From positions 1-42,843 of the forward strand of contig JANBQC010000203.1 in the NCBI GenBank assembly GCA_027576995.1: a stretch of DNA of 42,843 nt. Direction: 5' to 3'. Position numbers and translations under genes: made by a program. The notes below the pieces were generated by a model. That model did no database searches and had not been told where the DNA came from. It was given only the letters and a program-made list of their open reading frames with translations. Below are positions 1 to 10,684 of this stretch, one piece after another. Every line of letters starts with the position of its first letter. Within the stretch, counting starts at the first letter, position 1. The stretch is from Dimargaris cristalligena. Taxonomy: Eukaryota; Kickxellomycota; Dimargaritomycetes; Dimargaritales; Dimargaritaceae.

Positions 1-59
1 CCTTTCCCTTTTATTATCTATCTTTTCAAATAAAGTTCAGTTTTCAAGGATTTGATTTC

Positions 60-215
60 AGTTCTTTACAACCACCAACTCACTGATTGGTTTTTTCTGT
101 CCATTGGCTATGTTTCACAGAACCACATGCCACCAGCCCACTAATTGGTTCCCTTTTTATTGGCCATATTTCACATAACTACCAGCCCACCATCCTACTG
201 ATTGGTTTCTCTGTT
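60..215. repeat. Imperfect 57-bp tandem repeat carrying ATTGG (inverted CCAAT) boxes
   Basis: About two and a half degenerate copies of a unit of roughly 57 bp. Each unit holds ATTGG boxes (starting at 86, 103, 144, 159 and 201) and a TTTCAC word (113 and 169). Offsets between matching words are 56-58 bp. ATTGG is the inverted CCAAT box, so the block could be promoter-like, but no gene start is visible just downstream. It may instead belong to the decayed element to its right. Confidence 0.6.
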
Positions 216-559
216 CCTACTAAAGCCTTCCTATGGGGTTAGTCTATTCCAATTAGTTTATAGTTCCACCATATGCATAAGTTCTTATGTTGATGACTAA
301 TTTATCATTTCCCTCTGATTCTCCCTATATTTCCCCTTGGATGAAATACTATAATAAACCCCTTGTCTGTCCCCTTGAAAAGACAGAAAACTTTGGCCCC
401 TTGCTTCCTAGACATTGTTATCTGACCCTTTGGCCCCTGGTAGGACACTAATACCATCTTGGCTTCAGGTGACTATTAGTTACTACTCAGTTTACTCTCT
501 GTTCTCCTTTTTCCTTACACTCAGTAAAAGTCCCCATTTATCACCTTGGTTTCTGATAT

Positions 560-779
560 TAGTTAAACTTTTACCTAGTTTTGTCTAATTCACCACCTCA
601 CTATTATGTATGCCATCAAAGAGGCCCTCTGGCTTAAATGTGTAGCCAAGTTTCTGGGAGAGATCATGTGTACTATACTGGTTGACTGTGAAAACACTGT
701 GTATATATTGATTTTAATGAACCTGGTCTATTATATTCCAACAAAATCATATAGATACAAGACTACACTTTATTTATGA
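560..779 (+). mobile_element. Degenerate Ty1/copia RNase H fragment
   Basis: From 603 to the TGA at 777-779 the frame reads a peptide resembling the end of copia reverse-transcriptase/RNase H polyproteins: an AIKEALWLK block, then VDCENT (compare the family's DNQ/DN motif), then a stretch that lines up with the NPVYHxRTKHI region. Just upstream, around 562-602, the match to the ISW...S(T/S)TEAEY block continues only in another frame and across a stop. It is therefore a decayed relic with no coding capacity. Identification rests on remembered family motifs and not on a search. Confidence 0.5.
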
Positions 780-920
780 CAATATAAGAAAAGAATATAT
801 AAAATTGAAGAAAGTGAAGAGCAAAGAGTGAAGGGTGAAGGGTGGACATCCTGATCCAACTGCTCTCTCCTATCTCTTTTTCCCACTGCATTAGGCTTAA
901 CATTATGGCACCCAAAGCTC

Positions 921-945
921 ACTGAGGGGAATGTTAGAAATACAT
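921..945 (+). mobile_element. Candidate polypurine tract and start of copia 3' LTR
   Basis: The purine run GAGGGGAA (924-931) is followed at once by TGTTAGAAATA from 932. A polypurine tract abutting a TGTTAGAA-type LTR start is the usual arrangement at the 3' end of copia elements, and it lies about 150 bp beyond the RNase H relic in the right orientation. The LTR's far end and any target-site duplication are not recognisable. Confidence 0.35.
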
Positions 946-2045
946 CTCCCCCCAAGTTCCATTTACTGTATTGGACTATTGGAGCAATTCTATTACTCTA
1001 AATTATCCCTAATAAATACTATAATAAGCTTAATTCTCATCTTGTGGTTCTTTCCTACTTCCATCTATTTTTAACATAAGCTTTATTATCAATCTCAGAT
1101 TATCATCTACATGAGAATTTGTGGTTATTCCAATAATAATGAGTTGGAAATCTGAAGACAAGGAGAATTAGCTCATATAGGGAAATAATATTGCACTGCC
1201 TGCCCTGGGCTGTTCCCATGGAATAAACTTACCAATCATCCAGGACCTTGAATTCGTACATTGTATGCCTTCTTCTTGACTTTGCCACTAGCACCAGTGC
1301 TTATGTGGCCTCAACCTAGCTACCCATGGTAGCATAACTACCCTGTTCTAAAGTAGCTTGAGAAGGCACCATTTCTCTTTTAGCACTAAGTATTATGACT
1401 TTGTACTTGATGGTTTTAACACCAATATTTATACTTAATGAAGTGAGGTTTTCTCTTAACTCCCATATCATTATAGTGGCATCAAAACAATCTGAGTTGA
1501 CATCAAGCTGGCCTTGCTTCTCTACCAGCTTAGTATGTCAAATACGGGTTCGTTCAATGATACACATACTCAAAATATATATTTTCTTAATAATTCAAAT
1601 TGTACTTAACAAATTTAGTTTCCTGGGGAGCTAAGCTACTATTTTTATTAGTCATTAGAGGCAATGAAATTTTGTAGCCGCAAACTTATCACTGGGCCAA
1701 AGATGGCTCTCATTTGATGCTCCATCAAAAATGGTACTCTGTAGACCCAACGTCTGGGCCAGTTGCTGAATAAAGGCAATTGATGAATTGGTAGCCATAA
1801 TTACCAGCACTAACTAGACTCATTCTTCTTTACACTAACAACCTCCAGGCAACTGCTCAACCCGGGGATATTCGATAATATATTTCCCGTCCAGTCATAA
1901 AATCGCATACAACCAAGTCTAACTTAAATAATATCTATGGCTTGCCCGTTAATAGGCCGAATGCTTTTATTGACTAAAGTAACACAAACCCCGACCAAGG
2001 GGGCTTTAAAATAGTGCGCATGGTCTAATATATCCACCCGGGGGA
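946..2045. other. AT-rich spacer without a supported gene
   Basis: The stretch probably contains the remnant LTR and then AT-rich DNA. The only noteworthy frame is a 47-codon ATG-to-TAA frame on the minus strand (1798 to 1655) with ordinary amino-acid composition. It resembles nothing I recognise, and no splice context supports it. Confidence 0.5.
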
Positions 2046-5000
2046 TCACCAGGCCAAGATGGCCTGACTCTCTTGGTCGCAATGGCCGCCATCGCCCAAC
2101 TTCTCATCGACTGGTCGGGCAACCTTGGATTGGTCCGCACTTCCACAGCCGGCAAACTGCTCCGGATTATCGGAAATGGCGGCCCGGAATAGCTTGGAGC
2201 CATACTTGTTGTACATGGCCGTAACTCCGCCGCCGCTAAGCAGACGCTCCTCCATCTGCGAGAGAACAAATGGGAACTTTTTGTTGCCGATCGTCACGGT
2301 ACGCTTAGCCACGTCTATGACCAACTCCGCTCCCTCCTGGGCCAGGGCGTAAAACTCGGGGTCCTTGAGAGTGATTCCGAGCAGGGACATGTTGGGCTGG
2401 TTGCGGGCGTAAATAAAGGCAAAGGACTTGGCAATAACCGCCTTAACACCGATGCTCTTGAGGGCGCGCGGGGCCTCCTCGCGCGACGACCCTGATCCGA
2501 ACCCTTCGTCGGCGACCACAATGGTGGCACCCTGCTTCACACGCTCCCGAAATTCGGGCCGCACTAGACCGAAGCAGCCGTGGCCCAGCTCCTCCTCGTT
2601 GAAGGTCCCGCAGAATTGGGCGGGGATAATCTGGTCCGTGTCCACGTTATCGCCGAAGCGCTGGACCCGCCCGGAAATGGACGGCAGCGAGTGGGCTGCC
2701 GCGGGCGAGCTCGTGACCGAGGGGGACGCGGATCCGGGCGCCACGGGCCCTTCGGAAATGGCGGCGGGACTGGGCTCGGACACGGTGAGTCGCACCACGG
2801 GCTTTTCCATCCACAGATCGAGGGCCTTCTTCAGGCGGGTCAGGTCAATGGTGTTGAGGAGATCGGTGGGGTCGGTGACGGCCATGTCGAAACTGGAGGC
2901 CGCCACGGAGGCCGCGCTGGCTAGATTGGCGATACTGCCGGGGCCCATGCGATTCTTAAAATTGCGGTTCTGCGAGCTCAGCCAGACTTCCCCGGCGAGG
3001 GCCTTGTCGGCGGCCATGGCGATGCAGTACGAGCAGCCCGGGGCGCCGATATCGAAACCGGCCTGTTCGTAAACCCGGAGCAAACCGAGGCGACGGAGTT
3101 TAGCCAGAATGGGCACCGATCCGGGGGTCACGCGGCGCTTACCGGTGGCCACAGGGACCTTGCCCAGCTTGAGCCCGGCCTCGAGCACCAGGGCCCCCAA
3201 TACCAGATCCTCCTCGGCGGTGGTGCACGCCCCGATAAAGACGCCGTCCAACTTCATGTCCAACGTCTCGGTAATGGGCACCACGTTATCGGGCGACGGG
3301 TACAGGGCCACCAGAGGGGCAATATCGCCCAGGTCAATTACATGGGTCTCCACGTACTGAGCGTCGGGGTCGGCCCGGAAGTAGAGCGACGAGTTCTTAT
3401 GTTCGGGGTTGGTGCGTTTGGCAATAAAGGCCGCCGTGGTTTCATCGGCCTCAAAGACCCCCGCAATACCACCAAACTCGGTGGTCATGTTGGCGATGGC
3501 GAACCGGGCGTCGCAGCTGAGGAAGTCCAGGCCCGGGCCGGTGTATTCCACGGCACGCTCCATGGCTACGGTATTCCGCTTGAGCTTGCCCAGCACGTAG
3601 AGGATAATATCCTTACCCCCCACGCCAAAGCGGGGCTTACCCTCGAAGCGAATGTTGATCGTCTCGGGTACCTTGAACCAGGTCTCGCCCGTGACCAGGG
3701 GCATAACGACGTCGGCCGCCCCCAGGCCAAGCGCAAACGCACCCACCGCCCCGGCCGAGCAAGTGTGGGAGTCGGCGCCAATGACAATCTGGCCCGGCTG
3801 GGCCCGCTCGCGGTAGAATTCGGTGTGGATGATGGTGTAGTTGGGGCGGTAATAGTCGACCAGATTGACTTCCTTGGCGAAATCCTCAGACAGCTGCACC
3901 AGTTTCTGCACAAGGGGGCGGTCCATGGTGCGGGGGTCTACGGTGTGGTCGACGGCCAGCCAGAGACGGTCATTGCGGTTGACCCCGGGACGGCCCATCA
4001 GTTCATAAGTTTTGTTCATGCCGACCAGGGAGGCTTCGGAAGATACGGTCCACTCGACGCTTACGCACACCATGTCGCCGGGGGCCACGTGGCCCGGGGC
4101 GGGCAGGTTAATGGCATTATGGGCCAGAATCTTTTCGCAGATGGTCATGCCGCGGCGGCCGACCGGGCGCTGGAGCAACAGGGGCCGGACCAGGGAATCG
4201 TCGGCCGAATTGAGGCCATCCAACAAAGGGTGGAGGGCGCGGAGGACGGCATCGCCCATCTCCGTGGTACTGGCCCGGCCGCCCAAATCACGGGTCCGCA
4301 CGTTGAAGCCGTGCAGCTCGACGTCGTCGTCGAGGGCTTTGCGGACGGCCTGCTCAACTGCATTGGCCTCGGCCTCCAGGCCCATGGTGTAGCGTAGCAT
4401 CATGGCCACGCTCAGGATCGTGCCAATGGGGTTGGCGATGCCCATGCCGGCAATGTCGGGGGCCGACCCGTGAATGGGTTCGTAAAGGCCCCGGCAGCGT
4501 CCCCCACGGCCGTCGGGGAGTCCGCTGAGGGAGGCGGAGGGCAGCAGGCCCAGGCTGCCGGGGATCACGCTCGCCTCGTCGCTGAGGATATCGCCGAACA
4601 TGTTCTCGGTGAGGATGACGCCGTTGAGTAGCCGGGGGTTACGGATCATGTGCATAGCTGCGGAATCTACCAGGTGGTGGTCCAGCTGGAGCTGGGGAAA
4701 CTCGTTTGCAATGGTTTCCGTCGTTATCTTACGCCAGAGACGGGAAGTGGCCAGTACGTTGGCCTTGTCGATGGAGTGGATGGGCCAGGGGGGGCTGTAC
4801 TGCAGGGCCAGGCTGGCGGCACAGCGGGTGATGCGGCGGATTTCGTCGGCCGAGTAGGGCATCGTATCGTAGGCGATGCCGTCGACGTCACCCTCCTTAC
4901 GCTCACCAAAGTAGACACCTCCGATGAGTTCACGGACAATAATGTATTCGGTCCCGCGCACCACGTCGGCCTTGAGGGGGGATGTGTCAATGAGGGATTT

Positions 5001-5393
5001 GCTCACGAAGTTGACGGGGCGGATATTGGCGTACAGATTGAGGATTTTGCGGAGTTGAAGGACCCCCTCTTCGGCGCGGGGTCCGTAGCCCCGGCTAAGG
5101 TCGGTGGGATCAATGGGACGGGGCCACTGGGGGCCTCCAATGGCGCCGAGCAGAATGGCGTCGGCCTCTTGGCAAGCGGTCAGGGTTTCGGGAGGACAGG
5201 AGGTGCCGGTGGCATCCACCGCTACCCCTCCGGCCAATACATCCTTGAGGGCGATGCGGAACCCACGGGCCCGACCGCGTTTCTGGGTTACCGCTTCGAG
5301 CACCCGTACGCCCTCGCGAGTCACGTCGGGACCGATGCCGTCACCGCCCATCACGGCAATCTTGTAAGTTTTGGCGGTACTCGGGATAATCAT
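2046..5393 (-). CDS. Trifunctional fusion: 3-isopropylmalate dehydrogenase + isopropylmalate isomerase large and small subunits
   Basis: One intronless frame of 1115 codons. Residues 1 to about 405 are a fungal Leu2-type 3-isopropylmalate dehydrogenase: [53 protein letters not shown] and [11 protein letters not shown] are all visible. From Met416 (MTICEKIL, a LeuC-like start) to about 860 comes an aconitase-superfamily large subunit with HT(V)DP, GADSHT and cluster cysteines C723, C787 and C790. A Pro/Ser/Ala linker (about 860-900) leads to a LeuD swivel domain ([17 protein letters not shown]). Isomerase and dehydrogenase are consecutive steps of leucine synthesis. Yeast keeps them as two genes (LEU1, LEU2). 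The frame is open upstream to 5612, but that part contains a TATA box, so the ATG at 5393 is preferred. The large-subunit signature IGACTT differs from the usual IGSCTN, so a related 2-oxoacid elongation substrate is possible. No mitochondrial presequence is evident. Confidence 0.93.
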   Translation of the reverse strand: MIIPSTAKTYKIAVMGGDGIGPDVTREGVRVLEAVTQKRGRARGFRIALKDVLAGGVAVDATGTSCPPETLTACQEADAILLGAIGGPQWPRPIDPTDLSRGYGPRAEEGVLQLRKILNLYANIRPVNFVSKSLIDTSPLKADVVRGTEYIIVRELIGGVYFGERKEGDVDGIAYDTMPYSADEIRRITRCAASLALQYSPPWPIHSIDKANVLATSRLWRKITTETIANEFPQLQLDHHLVDSAAMHMIRNPRLLNGVILTENMFGDILSDEASVIPGSLGLLPSASLSGLPDGRGGRCRGLYEPIHGSAPDIAGMGIANPIGTILSVAMMLRYTMGLEAEANAVEQAVRKALDDDVELHGFNVRTRDLGGRASTTEMGDAVLRALHPLLDGLNSADDSLVRPLLLQRPVGRRGMTICEKILAHNAINLPAPGHVAPGDMVCVSVEWTVSSEASLVGMNKTYELMGRPGVNRNDRLWLAVDHTVDPRTMDRPLVQKLVQLSEDFAKEVNLVDYYRPNYTIIHTEFYRERAQPGQIVIGADSHTCSAGAVGAFALGLGAADVVMPLVTGETWFKVPETINIRFEGKPRFGVGGKDIILYVLGKLKRNTVAMERAVEYTGPGLDFLSCDARFAIANMTTEFGGIAGVFEADETTAAFIAKRTNPEHKNSSLYFRADPDAQYVETHVIDLGDIAPLVALYPSPDNVVPITETLDMKLDGVFIGACTTAEEDLVLGALVLEAGLKLGKVPVATGKRRVTPGSVPILAKLRRLGLLRVYEQAGFDIGAPGCSYCIAMAADKALAGEVWLSSQNRNFKNRMGPGSIANLASAASVAASSFDMAVTDPTDLLNTIDLTRLKKALDLWMEKPVVRLTVSEPSPAAISEGPVAPGSASPSVTSSPAAAHSLPSISGRVQRFGDNVDTDQIIPAQFCGTFNEEELGHGCFGLVRPEFRERVKQGATIVVADEGFGSGSSREEAPRALKSIGVKAVIAKSFAFIYARNQPNMSLLGITLKDPEFYALAQEGAELVIDVAKRTVTIGNKKFPFVLSQMEERLLSGGGVTAMYNKYGSKLFRAAISDNPEQFAGCGSADQSKVARPVDEKLGDGGHCDQESQAILAW

Positions 5394-5592
5394 GGCGAAG
5401 GACAATAATAATGGAAGACTACTGTAATCAAATAAGCGAAAAGTAATCTTAGTCGGGCCAACCAAGGAAAAGGAACAGATATGGTTAGTGAAGACGAGGG
5501 GCAAAGGCCGTGAACCGAAATTATTAAATAAAAAGGGCAGTGTAGAGACGGTGTAAGTTCCGGTGCGCCCAGGAGGACCGGATAGCCCCGCA

Positions 5593-5600
5593 CTTTTATA
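5593..5600 (-). promoter_or_regulatory. TATA box of the LEU fusion gene
   Basis: On the minus strand this reads TATAAAAG, about 200 bp before the chosen ATG at 5393. It lies inside the upstream open frame, which argues that transcription starts downstream and the extra 73 codons are not translated. Confidence 0.5.
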
Positions 5601-6195
5601 AGCCAGAACCATCCATCGAGCCTACCGGGGGGGTTTGGGGCGGGCCAGCCCCATCGCGAGCCTGCCCAAGGCAAGCGCATGGGTGTGGCCCCATTATAGG
5701 GTTGGATGATCTCTCCTGGCTTTGATGATTCTGGAAAGACGCCTTCGTAATTTAAGTTCAGAGACGGAACAAAAAACGGGGGGGTATCCGGCGCCTCCTT
5801 GTGCGTGTGCATGAGCGGGGCGCATAGTCTAACCACCTTCTAAACTAGTGACTGAGAGCGCGAGGCATGGGGTTAGATGGTGGTGTTTCCGCTGTAATCT
5901 AAAGCACAGTGCACCCTCTCTGCACGGCATGAGTCAACCCCATATACCAGGCCACGATCCCACTCCCCATTTCCACTTGGGCCCATCTTTAACTAACGGC
6001 ACACGCCCTTCCCCCCTTTAGTCACCCAAAGGCAAGGCCGGGTCACCACCATCCCCTCACATTGATTGCTGCAGTTGGAATGTGCCAATGACTAAGAGCC
6101 GAACCATTTTTATAGTGTATCAACCGTTGGGCTGAAAACAAAAAACTAAACAGAACACGCCCACGCGCAACTAAAGGAGGGGGGCGATGGCCCAA
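5601..6195. other. Spacer between LEU fusion promoter and VMS1 3' end
   Basis: No gene is seen. The region holds the upstream promoter of the LEU fusion and the VMS1 3' untranslated region. A canonical Leu3 site (CCGGNNCCGG) is absent; only separate CCGG words occur near 5570-5580. Confidence 0.5.
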
Positions 6196-8286
6196 TCACC
6201 CCTGGCCACGGAGCCGGCGTTCGGCCGCTTCCGCGCGTAGTTCGCGAGCTGACTTGGCGGGGGGTCTAGGAGGGGCGGAGGGCGGGCCTGGGGGAGGGGC
6301 GGCGGGGGTATCCGGTGGACCCGCCGCGCTCGACGTCACCAAGTCGGTCAAGTAGCTGGGGAGGGCACTGAGAGCGCCCCATACGACGGAAGGTTGTACC
6401 CGTTGGAGGAGGCCGGGATTGGCCGCGGGCACAACCGGCGTGGGGGGCGGGGGAGGCTTCTCCTTTGGCTTGGGCAGGACGGTACTGGTCGGGAGGGCCG
6501 GGGCCACTAGGGCGGTATCAAAGGCCGGGGGGCCGGTCGGCAAGGGGGGCGCTTGAAATGAAGGGGCAAAGGTGGTGGTGGCCCGGGGATCCGCTGGCGG
6601 AGGGGGGCAGGCCGGTGGGGCAGATGGGGAGGGAAGAGACCTGGCGGGGGTGGTTGATCGAATTTCAGGAGAAGCCGAGTGTTCGGGAACTCGGGTAGTC
6701 GCCCAGTCCCACTGCCGGGGCCGCTGTTGCCGGAAGCGCGTGTAGGCCAATCGAGTGGCTGCATCGCGGCCGGCCAGATAGGGTTCCGAGGACGAGCTGG
6801 GCGAAGGGGTCGGATCGGCACCCTCCGCCAGCAGTAGCGCAACCCACTGCGGCCGGCCTAGGGAGGAGGCGGCATGCAACAGAGTGGCATGGCCCAATTC
6901 GACCGGTAAGGGGTCGTTGAGGTTGATACAGTGGCGGCGGACGCAGGTAAGAAACTGCCGGGGATTATCATTGGAGTGAATAAGGGTAAGCAACTGGCGG
7001 CCCACGGGGAGCGAAATGCCAAGTAAGGAAGGGGACGATGGCTCCCCGTGAGGCGAGGCCAGCGAAGTGGCCCGCGGCGGGGCCTCACCTTCCCCGGCCT
7101 TGCTCGGGCTAACCGAGGTCACCGGGCGAACCGTGGTTAATCGATCGTAGCAGCGTTGCACCTCATCCAGCGTAGGTCGTAAGTACGCAAAGGGAAGGTT
7201 GCGTACCTGGTCCGTCGGGGCACTCCCGCGGTACAGCAAAGTGCCTTCGAGGTACAGCTTCCGCTCGGTTTTCGGGATTCCGATGAAAACGTGGCTGCAG
7301 CTCTGGATGGCGGGGGCCCATTGGAGGAGGATAGCCCGAATGTCGCTTTCGAGGGCCGCCTGGTTATACCGTCGCAGGGAGGCGCCCGCGGAGTGGGCAC
7401 TGCCCTTGGCCTGGTCGTTCTTGCTCTGAGAGCCCCCCTGTTTCCGCCGGGTGGTGTAGCGTTGGATAGTCTTGTGGTGCACCATTTTCCCCGTGGCGTT
7501 ATCGAACACAGCCCCCGCAAATCGACCGCCACTAACCAGCAAAATCGCCCACCACCGAAAGGCCCAGTCGGCGGAAGGGGGGGCGGCGGGGGCTTGGAGG
7601 CGGCAAAGCTGGTCGAGTTCGATGGGGCGTTCCGGGTCAGCGGCCGGCCCAGTTCGGTAGCCCACGGGTTTCGATTCGGCGGTCAACGAATAGTGCTGGC
7701 GTCGAGTGGAAGCGAGCAGGGTCTGGTAGATACCCAGGTAGTCCCCCGTCGCCTCCGGCTCGGTAGACGCGGGGGCGGCGGCCGAATGAAACCACACCAT
7801 GGGCTCCATGGCCAGACCCTCGCCCAGGGCGCGGGCTTTAGCGGCGGCTTCCGAAATGGAGGGGTCCGACGTTGGGCGCACCCGGGACCTCGAAAGCCGA
7901 GTGGCTCTCGGAAGCGCGACCGTTATAGCAGCGACGTCGGCGTCCGAAGCCGAGTCCGAGCTGGACACGAGATTATACTCGTCGCTTGAGCTGGTGGCCT
8001 CCCCCGCTGCACGGGGACGCGGCGAGATCGGGCGGCCGTCCGACTGAGCCAGCCGGGACCGCAGCCGATGAACATGGAGGTCGGATTTCATATGGGCCCG
8101 CTTTTGCAGAGGGGTGCGGAAAGCCATGCCCTCGCACGTCAGACAGGTTAGGGACAGGTCCATGGGCGCGGCTGACGTATCGTGGGCGACTCCCGTTGCC
8201 CCGGCGGGCGAAGTGCTGGGCAACCAGCGAGCCACCTCCAGGTGGGCCAGTAGGGCCGGGGGAAGGTGGAAGACGGAGCGTTTCAT
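6196..8286 (-). CDS. VMS1: Vms1/ANKZF1-type peptidyl-tRNA hydrolase of ribosome quality control
   Basis: Single-exon gene of 696 codons. Vms1 releases nascent chains from tRNA on stalled 60S subunits and recruits Cdc48/p97. Seen in order: a C2H2 zinc finger (C48, C51, H65, H71), an acidic Ser-rich stretch, the eRF1-like VLRF1 domain beginning near FRWWAILL and holding the catalytic GGSQ loop with Gln287 (yeast Vms1 uses a Gln at a similar place), an ankyrin-like segment (ATLLHAASS ... LLAEGADP), a long proline-rich linker, and a C-terminal ELRAEAAERRLR helix that fits the p97-interacting VIM motif. Length is close to yeast Vms1 (about 630). The start is the first in-frame ATG and precedes the zinc finger. 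It lies upstream of the LEU fusion on the same strand, separated by its own promoter space. Confidence 0.9.
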   Translation of the reverse strand: MKRSVFHLPPALLAHLEVARWLPSTSPAGATGVAHDTSAAPMDLSLTCLTCEGMAFRTPLQKRAHMKSDLHVHRLRSRLAQSDGRPISPRPRAAGEATSSSDEYNLVSSSDSASDADVAAITVALPRATRLSRSRVRPTSDPSISEAAAKARALGEGLAMEPMVWFHSAAAPASTEPEATGDYLGIYQTLLASTRRQHYSLTAESKPVGYRTGPAADPERPIELDQLCRLQAPAAPPSADWAFRWWAILLVSGGRFAGAVFDNATGKMVHHKTIQRYTTRRKQGGSQSKNDQAKGSAHSAGASLRRYNQAALESDIRAILLQWAPAIQSCSHVFIGIPKTERKLYLEGTLLYRGSAPTDQVRNLPFAYLRPTLDEVQRCYDRLTTVRPVTSVSPSKAGEGEAPPRATSLASPHGEPSSPSLLGISLPVGRQLLTLIHSNDNPRQFLTCVRRHCINLNDPLPVELGHATLLHAASSLGRPQWVALLLAEGADPTPSPSSSSEPYLAGRDAATRLAYTRFRQQRPRQWDWATTRVPEHSASPEIRSTTPARSLPSPSAPPACPPPPADPRATTTFAPSFQAPPLPTGPPAFDTALVAPALPTSTVLPKPKEKPPPPPTPVVPAANPGLLQRVQPSVVWGALSALPSYLTDLVTSSAAGPPDTPAAPPPGPPSAPPRPPAKSARELRAEAAERRLRGQG

Positions 8287-10684
8287 GGCCGGCAGTGGGT
8301 GGCCTCAATTGGACAATGTACAGCGCGAAGTAGAGAAAGAAATGCGAGTGGTAGAAAACAATAAGAATCTAAGTAATACAGACGAGGTCTACATAAGAAT
8401 AGAGAGGATCCCAACCGTTTCAGAATCTCCATGATCGGCGGTATCTGAAATTTCCCGCGATTTGGCCTATCCGGACCCTGCCCTCGCCAAGGCTGGGGGG
8501 GGTTTTTTTGATACCAGGCCTTAATGTAAATACCAATTGATGAGTTGTATTGTTCTGGGCTGGGCTGACCCTACTCGGAATGGCAACGGTCACTTTCCAC
8601 CATAACCCTGTCCTGACAATATAGTTTAACAGGGCTGGGCAATCTATGATACTTTAACTGGGGAAGCTCGGTTCCATCACCCGACCAACCTTTTCTCAGG
8701 GGCGGGTGATTGCTCTAACAAACGAGCCAGATGCTGCATGAAATGAACGGGGTATTCGTGAGGTTTTTACCTACGTATCATCAAATTAAAGAGTGACCCA
8801 GTCGATGTAATCGGTACTTTTGGCCAAGGCGTCCTCGGATACCATCGATACCCCCCGGGCCAATGTCGGTTCGAACTTGACGGTAATAAATGACGGGTGA
8901 AGAGACTAAAAATCGGCCATTTCCAAGTGCGTCGGAACCATTGGGTTTATAAACGACAAAAAAGGCACCATACCGGCTAACCTGGAAATGCATCGCCACC
9001 GGCTGTACCCGCCATTCAGTTGGAATTGCGTCACGCTGATAAATTGAATATACTATATATTATTAACCACAACATTGGGCCATCGGCGATTCCGCTGGAT
9101 AGAGTAGTCGAAGGCTTGGATTAGGCCCTTTTTCTAATAAACGACGAGAATATCAAAAACGAACCTGATTAGCCATTAAAGCCCATTAGATAAATAAAAG
9201 GATTTCTTGGACTCCCTCTATTCCCGCACGAAGCAGTAGCATAATACCATATTGCCGAATCAAATGAGCCGACGGGCATGTTTTCCTAGGCCCAAGTATA
9301 ACCGAATAGGGCCGGGTAGGGCCAGGAGGGTGTGTTACCGTAGGTGGAGTTCCGAGTGGGGAGAGTAAGCAAACTAACAAGTAGAGTATAAATTATGAGT
9401 TTATTGAATTATGTCGAACCTAGACTTTCTGGTTAGATAAGCCGGTTTTATATGTTCTCGGTTGGTTCCTCTGGCTCAGTTGAGTCGGCTATTGCACGCG
9501 CTGCATTGGATTGGGGATCCGGAGAGGGGGAGTCACGTGAGGTGTCAGGGGCTTCAAGGATCCCCTGATTTAATGGTTGCACTCTTACCAGCGAAATAGC
9601 CGTGGGTGGCCCTGGCGATGGTATTTAACATGGATTACGCTCACAAACTTAGTTACATAGTTGCCATACTGCGATTACGAGCCAGTCAATCAAGGCATTT
9701 TGCCACTGGAATAATACTTTAAAACTAGTACAGTTAGGTCCAACTAATGCCACCCAAAAACGCAATAGAGTTTGCACCTGTTAGGCTAATAAATTTACCG
9801 CTCTCTCGGAAAATAGATACTACTGCAACGTCATACTGTCTTTGGATGGCATGTTGATTGTGGTGAGTAACTATATAGACTAGCCACAGAGTTGTCCCAA
9901 GGGATGATACATTACCGGCCCGACCACTTCGGTATTAAATGTACAGCTGGCTTATTTACAACCCGCGTTAACTCTGCTTTTTTCGAAGAGTACTTTTGTC
10001 TCTCCAATCCAGTGTTGTGCCGGTATTAAGATTTCTAAATAAAGCATCGCAACATAATTATCTATGGTGATGGTTGCAATCGTCGCCAGATACAAGGCAG
10101 CGATTCATTCGGAATATATTACGACTACAATGAGGACAGGAGTGTAGAAGTTCCAGATGGATAGGGATAAGGATGTGGATTAAAGGTTATTGATTGTGGT
10201 TGTAGGATCATCAGCGGTTGTGGAGGTTATAAAGGGCTGACCATCGAAATTCAGTCAGGATCTTCGTCGAATGTTGTCTGTTCTTTTTGGAGCGAATAAC
10301 TCTGGTTGACTTTATGATTTTGGCCATCATTTTCTGTTTCCAAAAATAGAACCACTTTAAGTGCTTAGTTGATCTAATATGACGTTTGTTCCCCAATCTT
10401 TAACCCCGCCCTTGGACTGTTTTTAAATGATTCATCCTGTTCTAGAAATGGCCAGTTCATTTGAATCCAACTGTGACTTTTCGCCGGATGGTAAGACTAA
10501 GAACGAACCATCCTGTATCCCCCCTGAATTTCCAATCATACAACACCATCCTCCATTGACATTTATATTTCCATCTCAATAGCCACTCCACCGTTACCAA
10601 TACATTTTCCATTTCCCAACTCCCCCTCCACATAACGGCACTCTATCCTCCGCCGCCTCCCTCCACCCAACCCTTCCTCCCACC
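8287..10684. other. 2.4-kb spacer without a recognisable gene
   Basis: Short frames of 60-72 codons occur on the minus strand but start at non-ATG codons or show no coherent composition. A CACGTG E-box (TCACGTGA) lies at 9533-9540. The last 120 bases before 10685 are pyrimidine-rich, as in leaders of well-expressed fungal genes. Confidence 0.5.

Noticed and set aside
2428..3072. 214-codon plus-strand open frame
   Set aside because: It is the antisense shadow of the isomerase domains of the LEU fusion.
3342..4397. 351-codon plus-strand open frame
   Set aside because: It is antisense to the LEU fusion; the Gly/His/Val-rich composition is the shadow of GC-rich codons, with no family motif.
5560..5590. 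Leu3-type operator upstream of the LEU fusion
   Set aside because: Two CCGG words are present, but the required CCGGNNCCGG spacing is not.
7291..7989. 232-codon plus-strand open frame
   Set aside because: It is antisense to VMS1, whose zinc finger, GSQ loop and VIM motif are clear on the other strand.
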